DNA of 64,000 bases from Diploptera punctata (lineage: Eukaryota; Arthropoda; Insecta; Blattodea; Blaberidae): assembly GCA_030220185.1 (NCBI GenBank), contig JASPKZ010007555.1:617001-681000 (forward strand), read 5' to 3'. The position numbers and the translations under genes are program-made. The notes beneath the pieces are model-generated. The model was not told where the DNA came from, did not search any database, and saw only the letters and a list, made by a program, of their open reading frames with translations. Below are positions 63,831-64,000 of the stretch, in pieces. The number at the start of each line of letters is the position of its first letter. Position 1 is the stretch's first letter.

Positions 63831-64000
63831 TTATTTTTTTATTTTGGTTTTATTGTTTTTTATTGTATTTTGTAAAGTTTTATTAGTTTTAAATGCCACA
63901 TTAATGTTCAACTTTTTAAAGTGTCTAGATATTTTATTGGAAAGTGGGCCTAAGTGTAACATTATGACATATTTCTTTATGTTTTCCTTGGGTAAAGGAA

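Larger units (their letters stand above)
63350..64000 (-). mobile_element. PLE family C, 3' end, running off the window
   Basis: The minus strand carries a connector with VAFKTNKTLQNTIKNN (63890-63840), a GIY-YIG domain and a non-coding end with a hammerhead core. The sequence differs from the other PLE families. The RT is expected beyond 64000. Confidence 0.8.

Overview
This window is AT-rich nuclear DNA from an animal, most likely an insect. The repeat types (RTE-like LINEs with a GTAA tail, several tRNA-derived SINE families, Penelope-like elements, DUF4817/DDE_3 transposons) fit a large repeat-rich genome of the cockroach/termite type; that placement is inference. There are no operons, ribosome binding sites or intact mobile-element genes. 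Nearly everything that can be named is transposon-derived and broken, and the relative ages can be read from nesting and target-site duplications (TSDs).

The only host-gene signal is a pair of 78-bp candidate terminal exons on the + strand, at 14405-14482 and 17026-17103. Each follows a polypyrimidine tract and a TTTGCAG or TTTTGCAG acceptor, and each encodes a 25-residue hydrophobic tail ending in a stop. They look like duplicated, mutually exclusive tail-anchor exons of a syntaxin-type SNARE gene whose upstream exons lie outside the window or were not recognised. If so, much of the window is intron, 3' UTR or downstream DNA of that gene.

Layout. 0-6 kb: SINE1, then a full-length RTE LINE (A1) inserted in a retropepsin relic and itself carrying two insertions. 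7-11 kb: a piggyBac-like relic with TTAA ends holding an RNase H-bearing LINE. 11.8-13 kb: a LINE C fragment and a palindromic Penelope-like element (PLE). 13.8-18.7 kb: SINEs, the two exons, a tRNA-headed composite element and PLE fragments. 20-24 kb: SINE1, one LINE C copy nested in another, LINE B. 26-29 kb: a mariner relic split by a PLE that holds a rearranged DUF4817/DDE_3 transposon. 33-38.7 kb: a LINE A mosaic, PLE family B with a hammerhead ribozyme core, an RT fragment and a Tigger/pogo relic. 39.8-42.8 kb: a second tRNA-headed composite, two more SINEs, LINE B. 45-49.8 kb: a single tRNA-headed unit, nested LINE A copies with a mini-PLE, a DDE_3 MITE. 50.3-60.6 kb: one palindromic PLE about 10 kb long, enlarged by at least seven nested insertions. 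60.9-64 kb: a mini-PLE, a TIR element carrying a DUF7869-like pseudogene, and the end of a third PLE family.

Three themes recur. PLEs and short PLE-like elements have inverted arms, 10-15 bp TSDs and hammerhead-like cores. A family of tRNA-headed units forms inverted-plus-tandem composites with exact 12-bp TSDs. LINE copies repeatedly insert into copies of their own family. All calls come from reading the sequence; family names rest on remembered motifs, not on searches.
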